A stretch of 64,000 bases of DNA from Halictus rubicundus (GCF_050948215.1 NC_135149.1:5003001-5067000); one strand, 5' to 3'. Shown: positions 1 to 13,064, counted from the first letter of the stretch. Notes: a model not told the origin generated them from the sequence alone. A program made the numbers and translations.

Positions 1-1899
1 TACTCAGTACTTGCTGAGCAAAAACTGAATGTTAACCCATGAAGAAGACAACTCTTCGCATATCATACTAGGATTTTACCCCATCGCATTAGGAAGTTCC
101 GTACAGCAATAGGTTGAACCATCGAAAGGAGGCGTATATAGTTCGTTGCCCGCCAAGTCGCTTATCTTGGGGAACTAAATTCTCTGCTCGCACGGGCGAT
201 AGCTGAACGTGACTGCATTAGGGTAAGATGTGTATACATTTACAATATATTTAAGGAAGGAACTTATTACCGATTATTTTGCCGATTATTTTTATATAAG
301 CCAGAATAAATAAGAAAAGTACCATTTTTCTAACTAACAGCTCACCACAATCGCTAGCAGTTTCTTTCTTTTTTTCTACAACACAAACATATCAAACGAC
401 ATCACAAGTTTTTACAGACGTTACAGCATAATCTTCTTGAGAACACAACCATGGCATATGTTAAAACAAACGACCAGCGATTCTTTTACCAATTGTAACA
501 AAAGAACTCGTAGATAAATTATGAGTTATGACGAGAATGCGAATTTTATGCACTTATGACAAAAAAAAAACGAACTAGTTCAATTTGAAACACCGGACTG
601 ACTACACGAATTAAAAAATGCCAATATATTATTTTCAACCTATTAAGATTATCAAATGAAGAACGAATCTTCTTTATTATATATTTTTATTTAGAAAAAG
701 GTAATGCTGACTGGACTGCATAAAAATCTGCCAGTCTGCCGGTTTGTTCTGTTGGTCAAAATTTCGAAAAATACATTATAAAAAATAAGATACATGTAAT
801 GACCAGATGATTTTAGACCAGATTGGTAGCATCACAATGCAACGAATTGATTGCAGTGTCCTATCTTGCTTGCTTATAATGTAGTATTGCCTCGATGATA
901 GTTATCAAGGCATTACTATATTTACTCGTTCTCTTTTTCTGTGTTCACCCTTGGATCAGTTTAACCTGATTATCGTAAAATAGTTGCCTTCTCCGACTAT
1001 AAGGTATCATGCGAGCCTTAAACACCATAACATGTTTAACAATGACGAAACGATTACGGTTGCATGTATGTGTGTGAAATAATTCGAAATGGCGACAAAT
1101 TTTATCGATGGAAGCCTAATGCACAATTGGTTTCAGTTACACGGCTTGCTACATTAGCTAGCTTAGGTAGGCAAAACAATTCTGTGTAAATACATTATCA
1201 ACATTCTAATGTATGTCTTAAGAATCACGGCATAGATTACTGATCGCGATGCGTTTAAGTACTATTGACAATTGAATTGTTAATTCGAATTGAAACTAAA
1301 ATAGCTCACGCCTAATTAGGGCCTATAAGTGTATAAAAACAAATAAAATATTGAGAATGAATTGTTATCGTTTTCTGATTCGTTTACATGTACAATATAT
1401 ACAATGATTGATAAAACCTACTGCGTGCGATAGAAGTAACAGAAAGCACAAAATTGACTGACCTTTTTCTGGTCTCTCTGTAATGACGTTCTTCGTTATT
1501 TTACTTTCCTTTTCTATTGGTATTTAATCTGTATAATCCGTTCAGTTCTGACAAGAATAATCGCCAATGGCATGATACAGATGAGACACTAATTTACAGT
1601 CTGCCACAAGCAATGTGTAATATTCGTTGACTTGTGATACTATGAAAATTATTTTCATTCAAATGATTTCGCATTATTATATGATAAATTATATACGAAT
1701 ACGTTTAAAAGTAATTAAATTGATTTTCGTGAGAATACCTATGAAAGAGTTTAAATTTTTAGCGTATTATTTAAACAAATAATTTTGTCTCATTCGAACA
1801 TTTACAATCTAAAATACACTCTTTTCTGCAGCCACTAGGTTTATAGATATCCGAGATATCTTAAAAAAGAGTATTGGTAATTATTCAGAAATGTGCCCT
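1..1899. other. AT-rich intergenic sequence, nothing recognised
   Basis: No long open frame, RNA gene or transposon end that I can support. The sequence is uniformly AT-rich and stop-dense on both strands. Confidence 0.5.
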
Positions 1900-1904
1900 T
1901 GTTA

Positions 1905-2010
1905 GCGATTTTAATGATCTTGGAATATGTTGCAAGATCGTCCATTTTGAATAATTTTCTCACTGTTACTACCAACTTCTTGACAAGGTTGTGATACTAA
2001 AAAAAAAAAT
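1905..2010. repeat. Partial copy of repeat family D (TTTAGCGATT palindromic MITE)
   Basis: The sequence reads TTAGCGATTTTAATGATCTT followed by a block ending in AATAATTTTCTC. This matches the left arm of the complete palindromic copy at 23700-24015. Only one arm is present, and it fades before position 2015. Confidence 0.5.
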
Positions 2011-2094
2011 TTTTTTTTAGAGAGATTTTTATACTACCACATAATTAGCGCTTGTTGACTTACGAGTGAATTTTCCATATAATAATAAACGACT

Positions 2095-2215
2095 TCTTGA
2101 AAAAGACGTCTTTCAGACGTCTTATTTCGGACGTAAAAACGACGTCTCGAAAAACAGGTCAAGACCTAAGACTTTCAGACCTAAAATGGACGTAAAAAAG
2201 ACGTCTTTAAGACGT
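2095..2215. repeat. Cluster of palindromic GACGTC motifs
   Basis: Five copies of the palindrome GACGTC lie at 2105, 2116, 2141, 2190 and 2201, with two more GGACGTAA half-matches between them. Several sit in the larger palindrome AAGACGTCTT. The 82-codon frame across it is Lys/Arg-rich, resembles no family I know, and is probably a by-product of the repeat. Confidence 0.6.
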
Positions 2216-2219
2216 CGCG

Positions 2220-4672
2220 TGCTATCTGGGAAATTCCCAAAATCGTGCCTACGACGAAAAAGTTATGACAATTTGCCAACGAATATCCAATGTTGGGGCT
2301 TACAATTACGATAGTTGGTTAATGAACAAGAAATTTACATATGATAATACTACATTGGCCCAAGCAAAATTTGACAATATTTAAATATTGTCTTGCAGAC
2401 ATCAGAAATGTTGCTATAATCAAAATCATGTTATTCTAAATTGATTTTTTTGTTTCCTTATTTATGAATATACTTGCGATTGGTTATAAGAACAATTTGT
2501 GTGCAGCCTTGGAATTTAGTTATTTCTTTAAGTTTTTCCATTTTACAAAGGAAAGGCACGGGTGTTACACTCGCTTTTGGAACGAGAGATCGTAGTGCTC
2601 ATGTAGTTCAGCATAACCCTTTTAGGTTTCTTCAGAATGGGCCTTCGTATTTTAAATATTTCAATTTAAATTTGTTGATGCATCTAGTAAGCCAGATCAA
2701 AGCCCACGCAGCGGTTAGGCTTCTGTAGGTACGGTGGTAACGTATCAGATTACTACGGAGGCGGTTCGGGTTCAAATCCCTATGTAGGTATGAGGTATTT
2801 TTTTCTTTTTCTTTCCAATTTTTACTGTCGAAATAAATTGTTTATATATTATGTATGATATACTGTAAAAACAACCGTAAAAGAGAAGATTAGAATTATA
2901 TGTTTGCAGGTCCATCTGGCCGTTGCGTTGATATTGTAGTGACATAGACCCTGCGCTGGGTATAATCGTTGACCCACTTACAAAAAAGGGTGAGAATTCA
3001 AACTGTTGGCAAAATATCAACAATAATTGCTACTTGGGGGAAGTTATGTTCCAATCGCCAAATGTGATCTACAATGGAGAAACTTTGCAATTCGACTAAT
3101 TGTAAGACAACAATTCATAGCAAATGAAGTTGTCTCACTTTCATAGTAAATGATTTGGCACTTTCCGTTATTACCCAATATTATATTGATTAATTTAATA
3201 ATAATTCATAAAATTCGAATGGTAAATTAATAATAAAGTACAATTTCTGGTTAACTAGAAGCTGAAATACTATGAAATTGAATTTCTTTTTAAAATGGAG
3301 TTGTCCTACTTTCATAATAAACGGTTCAATTTACGATTGAAAATGTAGTTCAGATGGCAAATAAGCTCTGATATTTTGAATATGGTGGCGCTACCGCATT
3401 TTTGACGCTGTCGGTAATTCAGAGCCGCAAACAGAAAGTTCCATTGCACGAGATGTCTGTATGGATTTATAAGTTTGTGGAGACAACGAAATTCTACACT
3501 TGATAACCACTAGATGGCAATATTTTCGTTCAACCATAGAAATTCGCATAATGGTACGAGCGGACTAAGATTGGTTCACCAATCACGTTTACCTCTATTT
3601 TTGTAGAGGTCGAACGCATGTGCCAGTAAGAGCTGGTCGACATGCTCGAGAACTTCAGTGTGGCTTAGACTTCAGCCGGACGGGGTCTGGCCTTTCTTGT
3701 CTTTGGTGTGCGTTAACGTAAGTACATGAATTCTTGACTGAAATTGGTCATATTTTCGTGTCGTTTCGCTGTGTCAGATCGTCTATGCACCGACTTCATT
3801 CCAAACCATGACAGCTGTAATTTCACGTCGGTCTCTCGTCGCACCAATTATTGACAATTCTTTGTGGTTGTGAAAAGTGACAGACAAAATTGGCTGAGAA
3901 ACCTGAATCCATGCTTTCGTGACTGTGCTATGAAACCGTAGCAGATCTGTCCTCCCTTCTTTGTGCACGTTTCTTAACAATTTTACATCTGCGATAAAAC
4001 TTGCTAATGAATTTACATGACCACGGGTCACTTGAACGTGACGTCTGTCACCGCGACGCAAGGATTAATTGCGCGGGCGCCGAATTTTTATTTCAACATT
4101 ACCATTACGTTTATCGATCACTCACTTTTTGTTTTGATCGAGCTTTAAAAGAAATGTGTTCCTCGTTTCATTATGTTTCCTTGGATTTGTTATAAAATAT
4201 TTTGGTTAGTTCACGTGAAAGCTTAAGGTAAAAAGTACGTAGAGATTAGAGATTGCAGGTTCGAAATATTTTAAAAGATGTGAAGGACGTTTCCAGTAAA
4301 GGTACATACGTTGTATACACGTCTGTGTGATTTTCAAATTATAACGTAAGAAACTTTTATGGAGACTATTTAAATCATCTCCTCCAAGTGATGTTTAGGA
4401 CCTTTACATAATAACCCGGCGGATAGTTGTAGACGTCGATCGGCGAGTTCTAGATAGTAGGGTCGAAGATCGTGATCTTTGATGTCGATCACCTGACAAA
4501 CTTCAACTTTCCATTTGCTAAACAATTTCATTATAATTCGTGAATCATTACTGTTCACTATTCTAAGTGAAATTATCAGCGCTAGAGAAAAATATTAAAT
4601 ACTTATTAAAATAGAAAAAGTTGTTAATTGAACAATGTTATATTCCACTAGGGGTACAGAAGGTTAACAAGA
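2220..4672. other. Intergenic sequence, no gene recognised
   Basis: Short open frames only. A 60-base stretch at 2733-2792 has a tRNA B-box-like segment (GGTTCAAATCC) but no acceptor stem, and is not called. A short direct duplication of a TTGTC-CTACTTTCATA type sentence occurs at about 3130 and 3300. Confidence 0.45.
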
Positions 4673-4676
4673 TTAA

Positions 4677-5124
4677 CACTAAGAGCACTGGAAAGGACTA
4701 TATTACACTACTTTATAAAAACAACAGGGACGTGTCTATCTAAATTTTTAGCCATTTTATTTAATAATATATACCCAAAGGAATAAATTCATTGAATAAT
4801 TCCTCATAGGGTAAGGGATCGAATTACTGTGGGAGTATCAATTACTATGTCTATATTAATTATACTTATTTTTAAAGCATAATGAATATTTAAAGAAATA
4901 TATATATATATAACACATATATTAACTGATTTTAATGAAAAAAATGTAATATCTCTTTTTTAATATTCACTATGCTTAAAAAATAATTATAATTAATATA
5001 GACACAGTAATTGATACCCCCACAGTAATTGGGTATCTTACCCTAGATACATCTTTCCAATCTCAATACTTGTAAATTAAAAATATTAGAACCCGTCAAT
5101 TTGACGGGTCTCGTAAAGCTAGTA
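4677..5124. mobile_element. TTAA-flanked piggyBac-like non-autonomous element with a nested insertion
   Basis: It starts CACTAAGAGCACTGG directly after TTAA (4673-4676) and ends TCTCGTAAAGCTAGTA directly before TTAA (5125-5128). Its outer arms align with the better-preserved copy at 12632-13060, including the shared sentence TACCCAAAG-AATAAATT and ATTCCTCAT. The TTAA duplication is the signature of the piggyBac superfamily. No transposase is present. A second element (4809-5043) has inserted into it. Confidence 0.65.
4809..5043. mobile_element. Palindromic MITE, TA-flanked, nested in the TTAA element
   Basis: The ends are GGGTAAG and CTTACCC, each flanked by TA (4807-4808, 5044-5045). The arms are near-perfect inverted repeats of about 80 bp sharing AATTACTGTGGG and GTCTATATTAATTATA, around an AT-rich centre. 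The duplication fits a Tc1/mariner-type mobiliser. There is no coding capacity. Confidence 0.75.
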
Positions 5125-5129
5125 TTAAG

Positions 5130-8100
5130 GTATAGTGCCTATATCAATATACGATAAGTTAAAAAAAATATATAGGAAAGCGTAGGATTTTTTTAACTTG
5201 ACAACATAATCTCTTATTACATGAACACATTTGTTATGTCAAATCGTGTTATTTACATAACCTGTTTTGTGACAAACGGTATAGATTCTCTGTGTGTATG
5301 CATTTTGCGTGTAGTTCTTTATCGTACCACTTCAACTTTGCCGTCTATATAGTCAAAAAGACAAGTGACAATGCGTCAGTCGGCGACTGACTTCTATTGC
5401 GTGCACATCGCGCGTATTGCGGATCTCTATTGTACTTTGTGCTTTCACACAGAAAAATTGATTTTCGTGTTAAAATTCTACTTTATACGAAATGAATTAA
5501 TTTAAATTTAAAAAGAACTTACGATTGTGAGATCGTTTATAAATTCTCGTTATAAATTGATTTCGCAGCATTCTTCTTGTATGTTGAAATCTTACGTAAG
5601 GATAAAATAAAATTAATTATAGAAATCATTATTATGTATTTGGGTGGAAAACGAAATTATATGCAAAGTCTACACGTGTAGTTTCGTAGCTTTTATTATT
5701 TCTGTTCACATTATTAATTTATAAATGTTTTATAGATTTATAACATATGTAGTTGTATAGAACATAATAAAATGACATGTAAAATTAAACTGGACAACCC
5801 CCCCCCCCCATTTCATTCTTAATGCAACTGTGTCAAATAAATTACCTAGTTAGTTGTATGCATGCAATTATGTAAATTTTTGGCAATACTCGTGGCATGA
5901 TAAGAAAATTTTAAATATGCAAGTAGTAATTAGAATACTGGGCTAAATTGAATAGCCGCTAACCATTTGTAATGTAAAAGTGATTGAATTTGTAAATTAC
6001 TAAATTACTCTCTTTAACGTTCAGATGTTTTTATACTTATAGCTATAAAAATAAAAGATTACAATGTTATATTCGATGAATATGTTATATCAGAATGTAC
6101 GTGCCATTCTTGACATATTTAAAACCCATTCTTTATGTGCACGATTACATAACGTGAAATTGGAATACGTTAACTTTCTGAGACAAAGTAACAAATAATT
6201 CACAATTGTCAAATACTTCATTATAGGAAAAATGGTTTGCAATTTCGAGGTTACAATGAAATACAGTACAGTATACAATACAGTATTTACATACAGTGGC
6301 GGATTTATGCTTCTGCCACCTAGAGGCTACCTCTACACATTAGCTATCCAGGGCCAACTCCCTTCTCGCTCGTTCTCTTTTCGCTTTCGCCACATATTTT
6401 CATCAATAGCACAAAGCACAAAATCATTAGTACTACCCTAATTTTGTCCAACCTATTTTTCAGGTATGGGGCGAGTTAGGTACTTGCATTCTGCATTCCG
6501 CTCCCGTAGGCTTTAAATGATTTCTTGTAATTTCGTACAACGGCATTCAAATATGTTATTTTGATTTTTAAACAGGTTAATATGTATAATATAACACATT
6601 AACAGACAGCTATTCATAAGTCTAGGTAACTTCAAATTAGTAAAACTTGGAATTTAATATTTTTTGTTTGTTTGATCGATTACTTAATCTTTTCTCATCA
6701 TTTGTTTAATGGCATCTGTAATCATACACATAATATGACGTATTGTTACGTATTGATATTACATGTCTGTATTTCTATCTCAATTATCAATATTTGACCG
6801 GCAGTAAACTGAAACCACTGGTTCCACGATTATGAACTCTGCAGATATAATTTGTCTGTTACATCCAGTTAGGTTTTCTGTCTGTTTCCTAATCGTAGGA
6901 ACATATTTTGTAAGTGTTGTCGTTCGTAATATTAATATCATTGTTTACACTCCGTTGCATTCTGGATATAAATGACAGTTTAAGAATGTCAATTTTTTAA
7001 AAGAATTCTTAATCAATATATTTACATACTTTTTTATTTGGTAAAATTGAGTGAATCAGGTAGAAAATAAATAAAAACAATCCACAAATATATGAATATT
7101 CTACTCCATACATTTTTGAAATCATAACAATTTATATAATAATGCTATATTCTTTCATAATCTTGTTTAAGAATAAAAAGCCACGATAACTTCGACTCAT
7201 GATTTTAGAATTAATAACAGTGTCTAATAACAGTGTCTATAATACAATTAAATTACAATACCTTAAAGCAGTTTTGCGTTTTTGATATTTTGACCAAACA
7301 ATTTTAGTGTTTTTAAGATATTAGAAGAATTAGTTTACTAGATCACGTAAAAACACATTTTTAAAAAATATGTTGTACAGATTTATATCAATTCTATCAG
7401 GAAAATAAAATTAATAAGTCGGAAACGTGAAAGAAAAGTGTCTTGTCCGAGGCTTTGATTTCGCACAAATCGAATTTTTTACCCTACATTTTTGAGTTCC
7501 CGATTGGCACAGAAAAATTCTTAATATGACCAAATTATAGAAAACCGTTTTAATGCAAAATTTCATGCAGATTAAAAAATTGCTTTACATAAGATATTAG
7601 TTATACAATGCTACTCACTTGACTCGGAATTCGTACGCGCGAGACTAAGCATGAACAGCAACGGTGCTAATGTACACGTGTACCATATTCATATGACACA
7701 TAGTTATCAAATGCGACACGCGTTGGAATATTACTATTATACATGTATGTAACGTCATCGAGCTCAAAAACTTTTTGCATTCATCAAATTTCATAACATT
7801 TTTTCGGCAGAATTTTTTGACATTAATGTAGTTTAGGTTATTACTCGATTTATGATGTGTACTTCACGAAATAGTTGCATAGTAATATAGAAGTATAATA
7901 GCTGTTCAAGGATTTATATCCTCATTTTTGGAAACTGCTTGTATAAATCATTGAGTTTGACTTTCCTCAAGTTATAGTCTGTCGTTAGTTGATTTTTACA
8001 CGTGTTGATCATATATGGGTGACATAATTCTTTGCCCACTTTTAAAAATTAATGTTTGTCGTAGTATATTTGTGTAAACGTAATTTTGTTGGAATGTATA

Positions 8101-9392
8101 TTATCTGAAAGGGTTTCAAATTAAGTAATATTTTTAATTTGAATTATATTTTTTCTTTAATTTGTAAATAACATTACATAATATGGTTAAATAATTCTAG
8201 CACATAATAATTCAGTGTTTTTATTATTTTGTAGCAACATTTTTATTAAACGTTATCAAAAAATTTGTTTCTATGTAACTTTCAATGCATAGATCATACT
8301 GTTTCATGAGAATATTTTTGAAAAAGTTCCCAAAAGGAAACCATTCTTTTCTTAAAAATTCCACAGGAGCAAATATTCTGTTGAACGAAACTTATAAATT
8401 CAAACAGTTTATTTCGAGCCCTGCATGGCTGTAATAATGCTATAGAAATAGAGTGAATCCGGGATACATACATATCATTTTGACACATTTCCTTAGTCAA
8501 ATAGAAGTAGTTATTGGATATAATAATGAAGACAATGGAAAAATGGAATCTCGTATGCACAATACATTTATAAAATGTTGCATTTAATATTTTTGCTGCA
8601 AATGATAATGTTATGCATAGTAATTTGAGCTTGTTGAAGTAAAGCAAAATGAAGTAGGTGCTTTCACAGTCTCTATTAACCCTCGCATAGCGACACTTGC
8701 GTCCATTTTGATATATGGTTGCAAACATCTCCAGTTACTTTTTTTAGTTCTTTGAATGACTACAAAAATTCGTGCTCGATTTTCAGAGAATTCAAGACCT
8801 TTTTTGAAGAAAAACCAACTTGTAAAACGTTGGGAGACAAGTTTAGAAAATGGTGGTGACTATAGAATTGGTTAATAAAACTGTTATTTTCTTTTACTTT
8901 CAAGTCGGACACAGACTTTTGCAATAATCTAATATTTATATTAATCAATGTTTATCAATGTTGACACAATGAAAGATTTGAATAGCTTTGGTCACTAGTT
9001 CCTTGAAATCGTCAAAGCATCTGCAAAGGTTAACCAAACCTATACTTTTTTTATTACCTGTCTGTGGATCAGTATTGGAAACTATCGTACGAAGCTCATT
9101 GTCATTGTCAGCACGAACCCTGCTTCTGTAGCTCGAGATGTTTCAGTTTCGAGCCCAATGACGTTGAATCAATGATAGGACATCTACAATTGTACAATGT
9201 GCTTGTCGCGCCTTACCGCTTGCACTTAATTTCGTGCGCTCTTCCGAATTGGGAAGATAACATCGTATATACAATCATATATATGTACAATTTATTAAGT
9301 AATAAAGCCGCTGAGCACAAGTTATCAGTCATCAGAAGGCACGAAAGCTTATGCATACGCATTTCAGAATATTATCTCTAGCAGTGTGTGCA
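5130..9392. other. AT-rich intergenic sequence
   Basis: No gene recognised. Small landmarks are an 8-bp-stem palindrome GTCAGTCGGCGACTGAC at 5375-5391 and a poly-C run near 5800-5810. Open frames at 8294-8728 (minus) and 9064-9381 (plus) were examined and not accepted. Confidence 0.45.
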
Positions 9393-9413
9393 CTCTCTCT
9401 CTCTCTCTCTCTC
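9393..9413. repeat. CT dinucleotide microsatellite
   Basis: An uninterrupted run of about ten CT units. Confidence 0.9.
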
Positions 9414-9486
9414 CGAGACAAAAGATAGCATATCTTACATATTTTAAAGTTTTATAATAAAAACTGGTAAAAATATATTTTTCGGT

Positions 9487-9800
9487 AATTATTTACGATA
9501 GTGGATTCCTCGCCAATTTCAATGACCTTGAAATATGTTATTGAGGTCATCATTCTGAACAACTTTTTCTATACATGTTACCGCCGGACGACCTTCGATT
9601 CCGAGATATGTATTCGCAAAAACTGTTGTTACTACACAAAGTCCGATTTCTAACCGACCAAACCAGCGATTTTAATGATCTTGAAATATGCTGTTAAGGT
9701 CATCATTCTGAACAACTTTTTCTTATACATGTTACTTACCGCCGGATGACCTTCGTTTCCGAGATATTTGCAAAAAACTGTTGCTACTGCACACAGTCTG
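9487..9800. repeat. Two tandem partial copies of repeat family D
   Basis: Two consecutive blocks, near 9510-9640 and 9665-9790, each read AATGA-CTTGAAATATG, then TTCTGAACAACTTTTTCT, ACATGTTAC, CGCCGGA-GACCTTCG and CCGAGATAT. Both correspond to one arm of the palindromic element at 23700-24015. They lie head to tail rather than inverted, so each is a half element. Confidence 0.65.
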
Positions 9801-10593
9801 TTTGAATGCTCAAGAATCACATTTACGGAAAGAGAATCAATTTACAACTTGTTAGATCAATGATAGTCACAATTATGATCATGATTTTAGACGGGAGCAA
9901 CAAATTTTTATTTTTGCAAAATGGAAGATGGCGACGTATTGATTTCGTCCGATATTAGTTATTATGGGAGAATGGTATTAATATGGGAGACTTAACTGGT
10001 GAAAAAATAAATAGCACAAATTACTTAGAAATTATTGGTGAACAAATAGACGCATATGCCACAAGTGTTGTTGAAAATTTCTTATCCTTTTCAACATGTA
10101 TTGTTCTGACAACTTAAATCTTTTTATTGTGGCATACACGTTCAATCTAAAGAATAGAATAAATAAGTGACAGCTAGTGGAAATGAAATGGAGAACAAAA
10201 CTAAGGACGATCATTTAACCTCTTAGCTGTGCAGTCTGATTTTTTAAAGTATCGTACACTTCTACGTTTTGTCGCAAAAACTAAATATTTTCAATTTTTT
10301 GTATATTTTTATTTCATTTCTGCCTCAAAGCATAATTAAATATTAATTTAAATAGTCAATGATAATAATTATTTTCTAATACTCGTCATAACACAAAACA
10401 TTGCCATCTCTTCATGACGAGAATATTTATCGGTTCATTTTTTTAGAAAATTTGTGTATTGTCCATTTAATAGTTTCAGTTTATGTCATGCGAAGTTTCA
10501 TCTCGAACTACAAAGGCTACTAGAGCTACTAGTACTTCCCTATTTGAAGTATCGATCAGGCTGAAGCTCCTTTTTCGGGGGTATACATATGTA
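9801..10593. other. Intergenic sequence
   Basis: Nothing recognised apart from short unsupported open frames. Confidence 0.4.
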
Positions 10594-11402
10594 CACGGTG
10601 TCAAGAAATGATTCTACACCTTAGAATCGACGAAGATCTGCTAAAAAAGTTCGGTGCAAAATTGATCTTGACCGACTTTTTCAACGTCAAATTTTTATGA
10701 TTGTATCGTGTTTTACTAATTCAAGGGAACAAACTTCTCAAAGGAAGCATGGGTTATGAACTGTTCTCTTAGAAAACAACTTTAAAGTTTCGTAAACTAT
10801 TTTATTCCATATGTCTACAGGGTGTCACAAGATGGTGTAAACGTGGAGGGGGTGATTTTACATGAGATAATATAGAACAACTTTTTTTCATTTGCTTCCT
10901 CCTATTCAAGAAATTTGAGTTTGAAAATTCGGCGAAGACGCGTGCTATTGAATAGGAATTGTCTGACGCGTCTGTTCATGTCCAACCAATTCTACTTCTT
11001 AAGAACGCTAGGCACGCGAACTTGGTGGATCTTTAAAGTCATTTTTCTCGAAAACAACGCGTCACATAAAAAGAATTTATTGTATATTACCGACTTATTT
11101 TCTCATATAGAATCTTCCCCTTCGCGTTTATACCATTTTGGGACACCCTGTAGACACATGAAATAAAATAGTTTACGAAAATTTAAAGTTGTTTTTTATG
11201 AGAACGGTTCACTTGAAACCTATAGTTCCTTTAAGCCTTCGTACTTCGCGACGAGTACAATAGGATGCAATAGAAAAATTTTTGACCTTGAAAAAATTGG
11301 TCACGGTTAATTTTGCACCAAACTTTGTTAATAAATCTTCGCCGATCCTAAAATGCAGAATCACACTGTAGCGGTCATTATATGTAATTTCTTGACACCC
11401 TG
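10594..11402. mobile_element. Long-TIR MITE (CAGGGTG type) split at its centre by a second MITE
   Basis: The left end is CACGGTGTCAAGAAATGATT after TA and the right end is CTTGACACCCTG before TA. The arms 10594-10817 and 11151-11402 are inverted repeats over almost their whole length (for example GGAACAAACTTCTCAAAGGA against a matching inverted block, and CATATGTCTA against TAGACACATG). The element was therefore nearly a perfect hairpin before the inner insertion. It is related in sentence order to 32728-33383. Confidence 0.75.
10818..11150. mobile_element. MITE with CAGGGTG ends, nested at the symmetry axis of another
   Basis: It runs from CAGGGTGTCACAAGATGGTG to TACCATTTTGGGACACCCTG with TA on both sides. 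The TIR carries subterminal similarity over roughly 50 bp. The 83-codon plus-strand frame across it is non-functional. Confidence 0.75.
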
Positions 11403-12415
11403 TACATTAGGTGGCTTGAAATGTTCGCATCGTTTCGATGCTTAGAAGGGTATCGTATGTTCCACTTTATGTTACAAACACTTCTAGTTTCTATTTATTT
11501 TCACAGTTTTGTTTTATTTTGAACCGTTAGTTGGTATCGTTGAGACCCGCAATCGTTAAGATGGTTGATTTTGTGATTGTTAGGCAATTAGAAAATTTGT
11601 TGTACTACATTCAAATATTAATTTTGTTTCAAATATTGAGCATTAATTAACTAGCTATTGCGGTTAGCTTATATTTGTTAACATGTCATTATATCAACTG
11701 AGTGTTAAACAAATTTCTTTACAGTTATACAAAATTTTCATTCTTTTTCCTACAAACATATTTTTGTAAGAATGCTCCAATTTCGAAGCTCTCCTTTCAT
11801 AGTTTTTTGCGACATTTTCGAGAAAAAGAACAGTAACGACCTGGAATTTTTTGGACGACCTAATAGAAATAATGTGATGTAACTTCTACGACTATCTATA
11901 TTCCCTTTGTTGGCACAAGTTCATCTCGGGCACTCATAAAACTGACGTTTCAGCTTTTTCAATCATTACGATGCTTTTAACACTAAAGATTGATACGACT
12001 TCCCGTTATATCGAATCTCGTTTAATGGATTTATAACATGACATCGCTGAGAAATGCAAGAATGTTATCATTAGACTTTTCTTAATAATTTGAAGGAGTT
12101 GGAAATTGTTTAAACTGGGATTGGTCTTTGCTTAAATTCATTAAGAAAATTCTTTAACACGTTAACTACAGCAGTGATTTTTGACTAGGTTTAGACATTC
12201 ATTTTTATTGTGACATATCCAGATGAACCGAATTTTATTAAGATCTTTAGAATTCAAAAGGGTTAAAACAGCATCTCCTATAGTACATTTAAAATTTCTA
12301 GTTTCGCTTTCTTTATTTAAATTACTCTGATTTTGTAAGAATCTCTGAGAATGATATTTGGCACTTAACGTGTTAAAAAATGAAGATTAAACCTTAATTA
12401 TTTTATGGACTTGTA
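11403..12415. other. Intergenic sequence
   Basis: AT-rich, no gene recognised. Confidence 0.4.
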
Positions 12416-12616
12416 CAGGCTGATTTAGGTAAGTGTGCCACCTGAATTATATCATAAAATGGCCTTCATATCTCGCTGAAAAAATAAAACAGAATGAAAA
12501 CAAATTATTACATTGTAAACTACTCTTAAAACTATACAACTTTCGTTTCAATGATATTTTGACCTGCCAAATAGTTTACAAGCAATTAAGGTGGCCGTCT
12601 TAGCTGAATCACCCTG
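12416..12616. mobile_element. Short MITE with CAGG/CCCTG ends
   Basis: It starts CAGGCTGATTTAGGTAAGTG and ends CTTAGCTGAATCACCCTG, with TA on each side. Inside the ends, GTGTGCCACCT pairs with AGGTGGCCGTC and the central blocks TTGTAAACTA and TAGTTTACAA are also inverted. The right end TTAGCTGAATCA-CCTGTATAC recurs at about 18280. Confidence 0.65.
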
Positions 12617-12631
12617 TATACCCTACTTTAA

Positions 12632-13060
12632 CACTAGATTTACGGAGTATTAGAAGCAACTATTTTATATTATTTCATGAAAATGACAAGAATGTATCTA
12701 TCCAAATTGTTCGCCACTCTATCCATAATATGTGTACTTATTATAGTATCATGCAGTTTTCTTTCAATATGAGACGACGGTGTTCTTTTCGCAACAAGAA
12801 AATCTCTATCCCCACTTCTTCTACTGAAGTTGTCCGCTCGACACTGCTTATTGTTAGTGCCAGAACGAGAGGGTATGTCATATTCTATCTGCAATACGTC
12901 AAAAGCCGTCCCGAGCCAGCGTCTTATATCAAAAGAAAACTGTATACCCAAAGAAATAAATTTGTTGATTAATTCCTCATGGGTACATGCTTACAATCTC
13001 AATAATCGTAAATTAAAAATATTAGAACTCGGCATTTTGACTGGCCCCGTAAATCCAGTG
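12632..13060. mobile_element. TTAA-flanked piggyBac-like non-autonomous element
   Basis: The left end CACTAGATTTACGG follows TTAA (12628-12631) and the right end CCGTAAATCCAGTG precedes TTAA (13061-13064). The ends are inverted repeats of about 14 bp with one mismatch. TTAA duplications are diagnostic of piggyBac-type insertion. No transposase frame remains. A family C element (12754-12942) is nested inside and is absent from the related copy at 4677-5124. Confidence 0.8.
12754..12942. mobile_element. Family C MITE (CAGTTTTCTTTC ends) nested in the TTAA element
   Basis: It starts CAGTTTTCTTTCAATATGAG and ends CTTATATCAAAAGAAAACTG. The same ends occur at 40249-40844 and 60844-61147. The alignment to 4677-5124 shows it as an insertion. 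Confidence 0.7.
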
Positions 13061-13064
13061 TTAA

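Noticed and set aside
2733..2792. tRNA-like segment with a B-box-like GGTTCAAATCC
   Set aside because: No acceptor stem can be formed, the 5' and 3' sides are direct rather than inverted matches, and the A box is poor. It may be an old tRNA-derived repeat, but that is not supported.
8294..8728. 144-codon minus-strand open frame
   Set aside because: It is Cys/Phe/Ile-rich with AT-driven composition, resembles no family I know, and has no splice or promoter context. The beginning lies in a stretch that looks like a dispersed repeat (TTAACCCTCGCATAGCGAC).
9064..9381. 105-codon plus-strand open frame
   Set aside because: It starts only with GTG, has no recognisable domain, and runs into a CT microsatellite.
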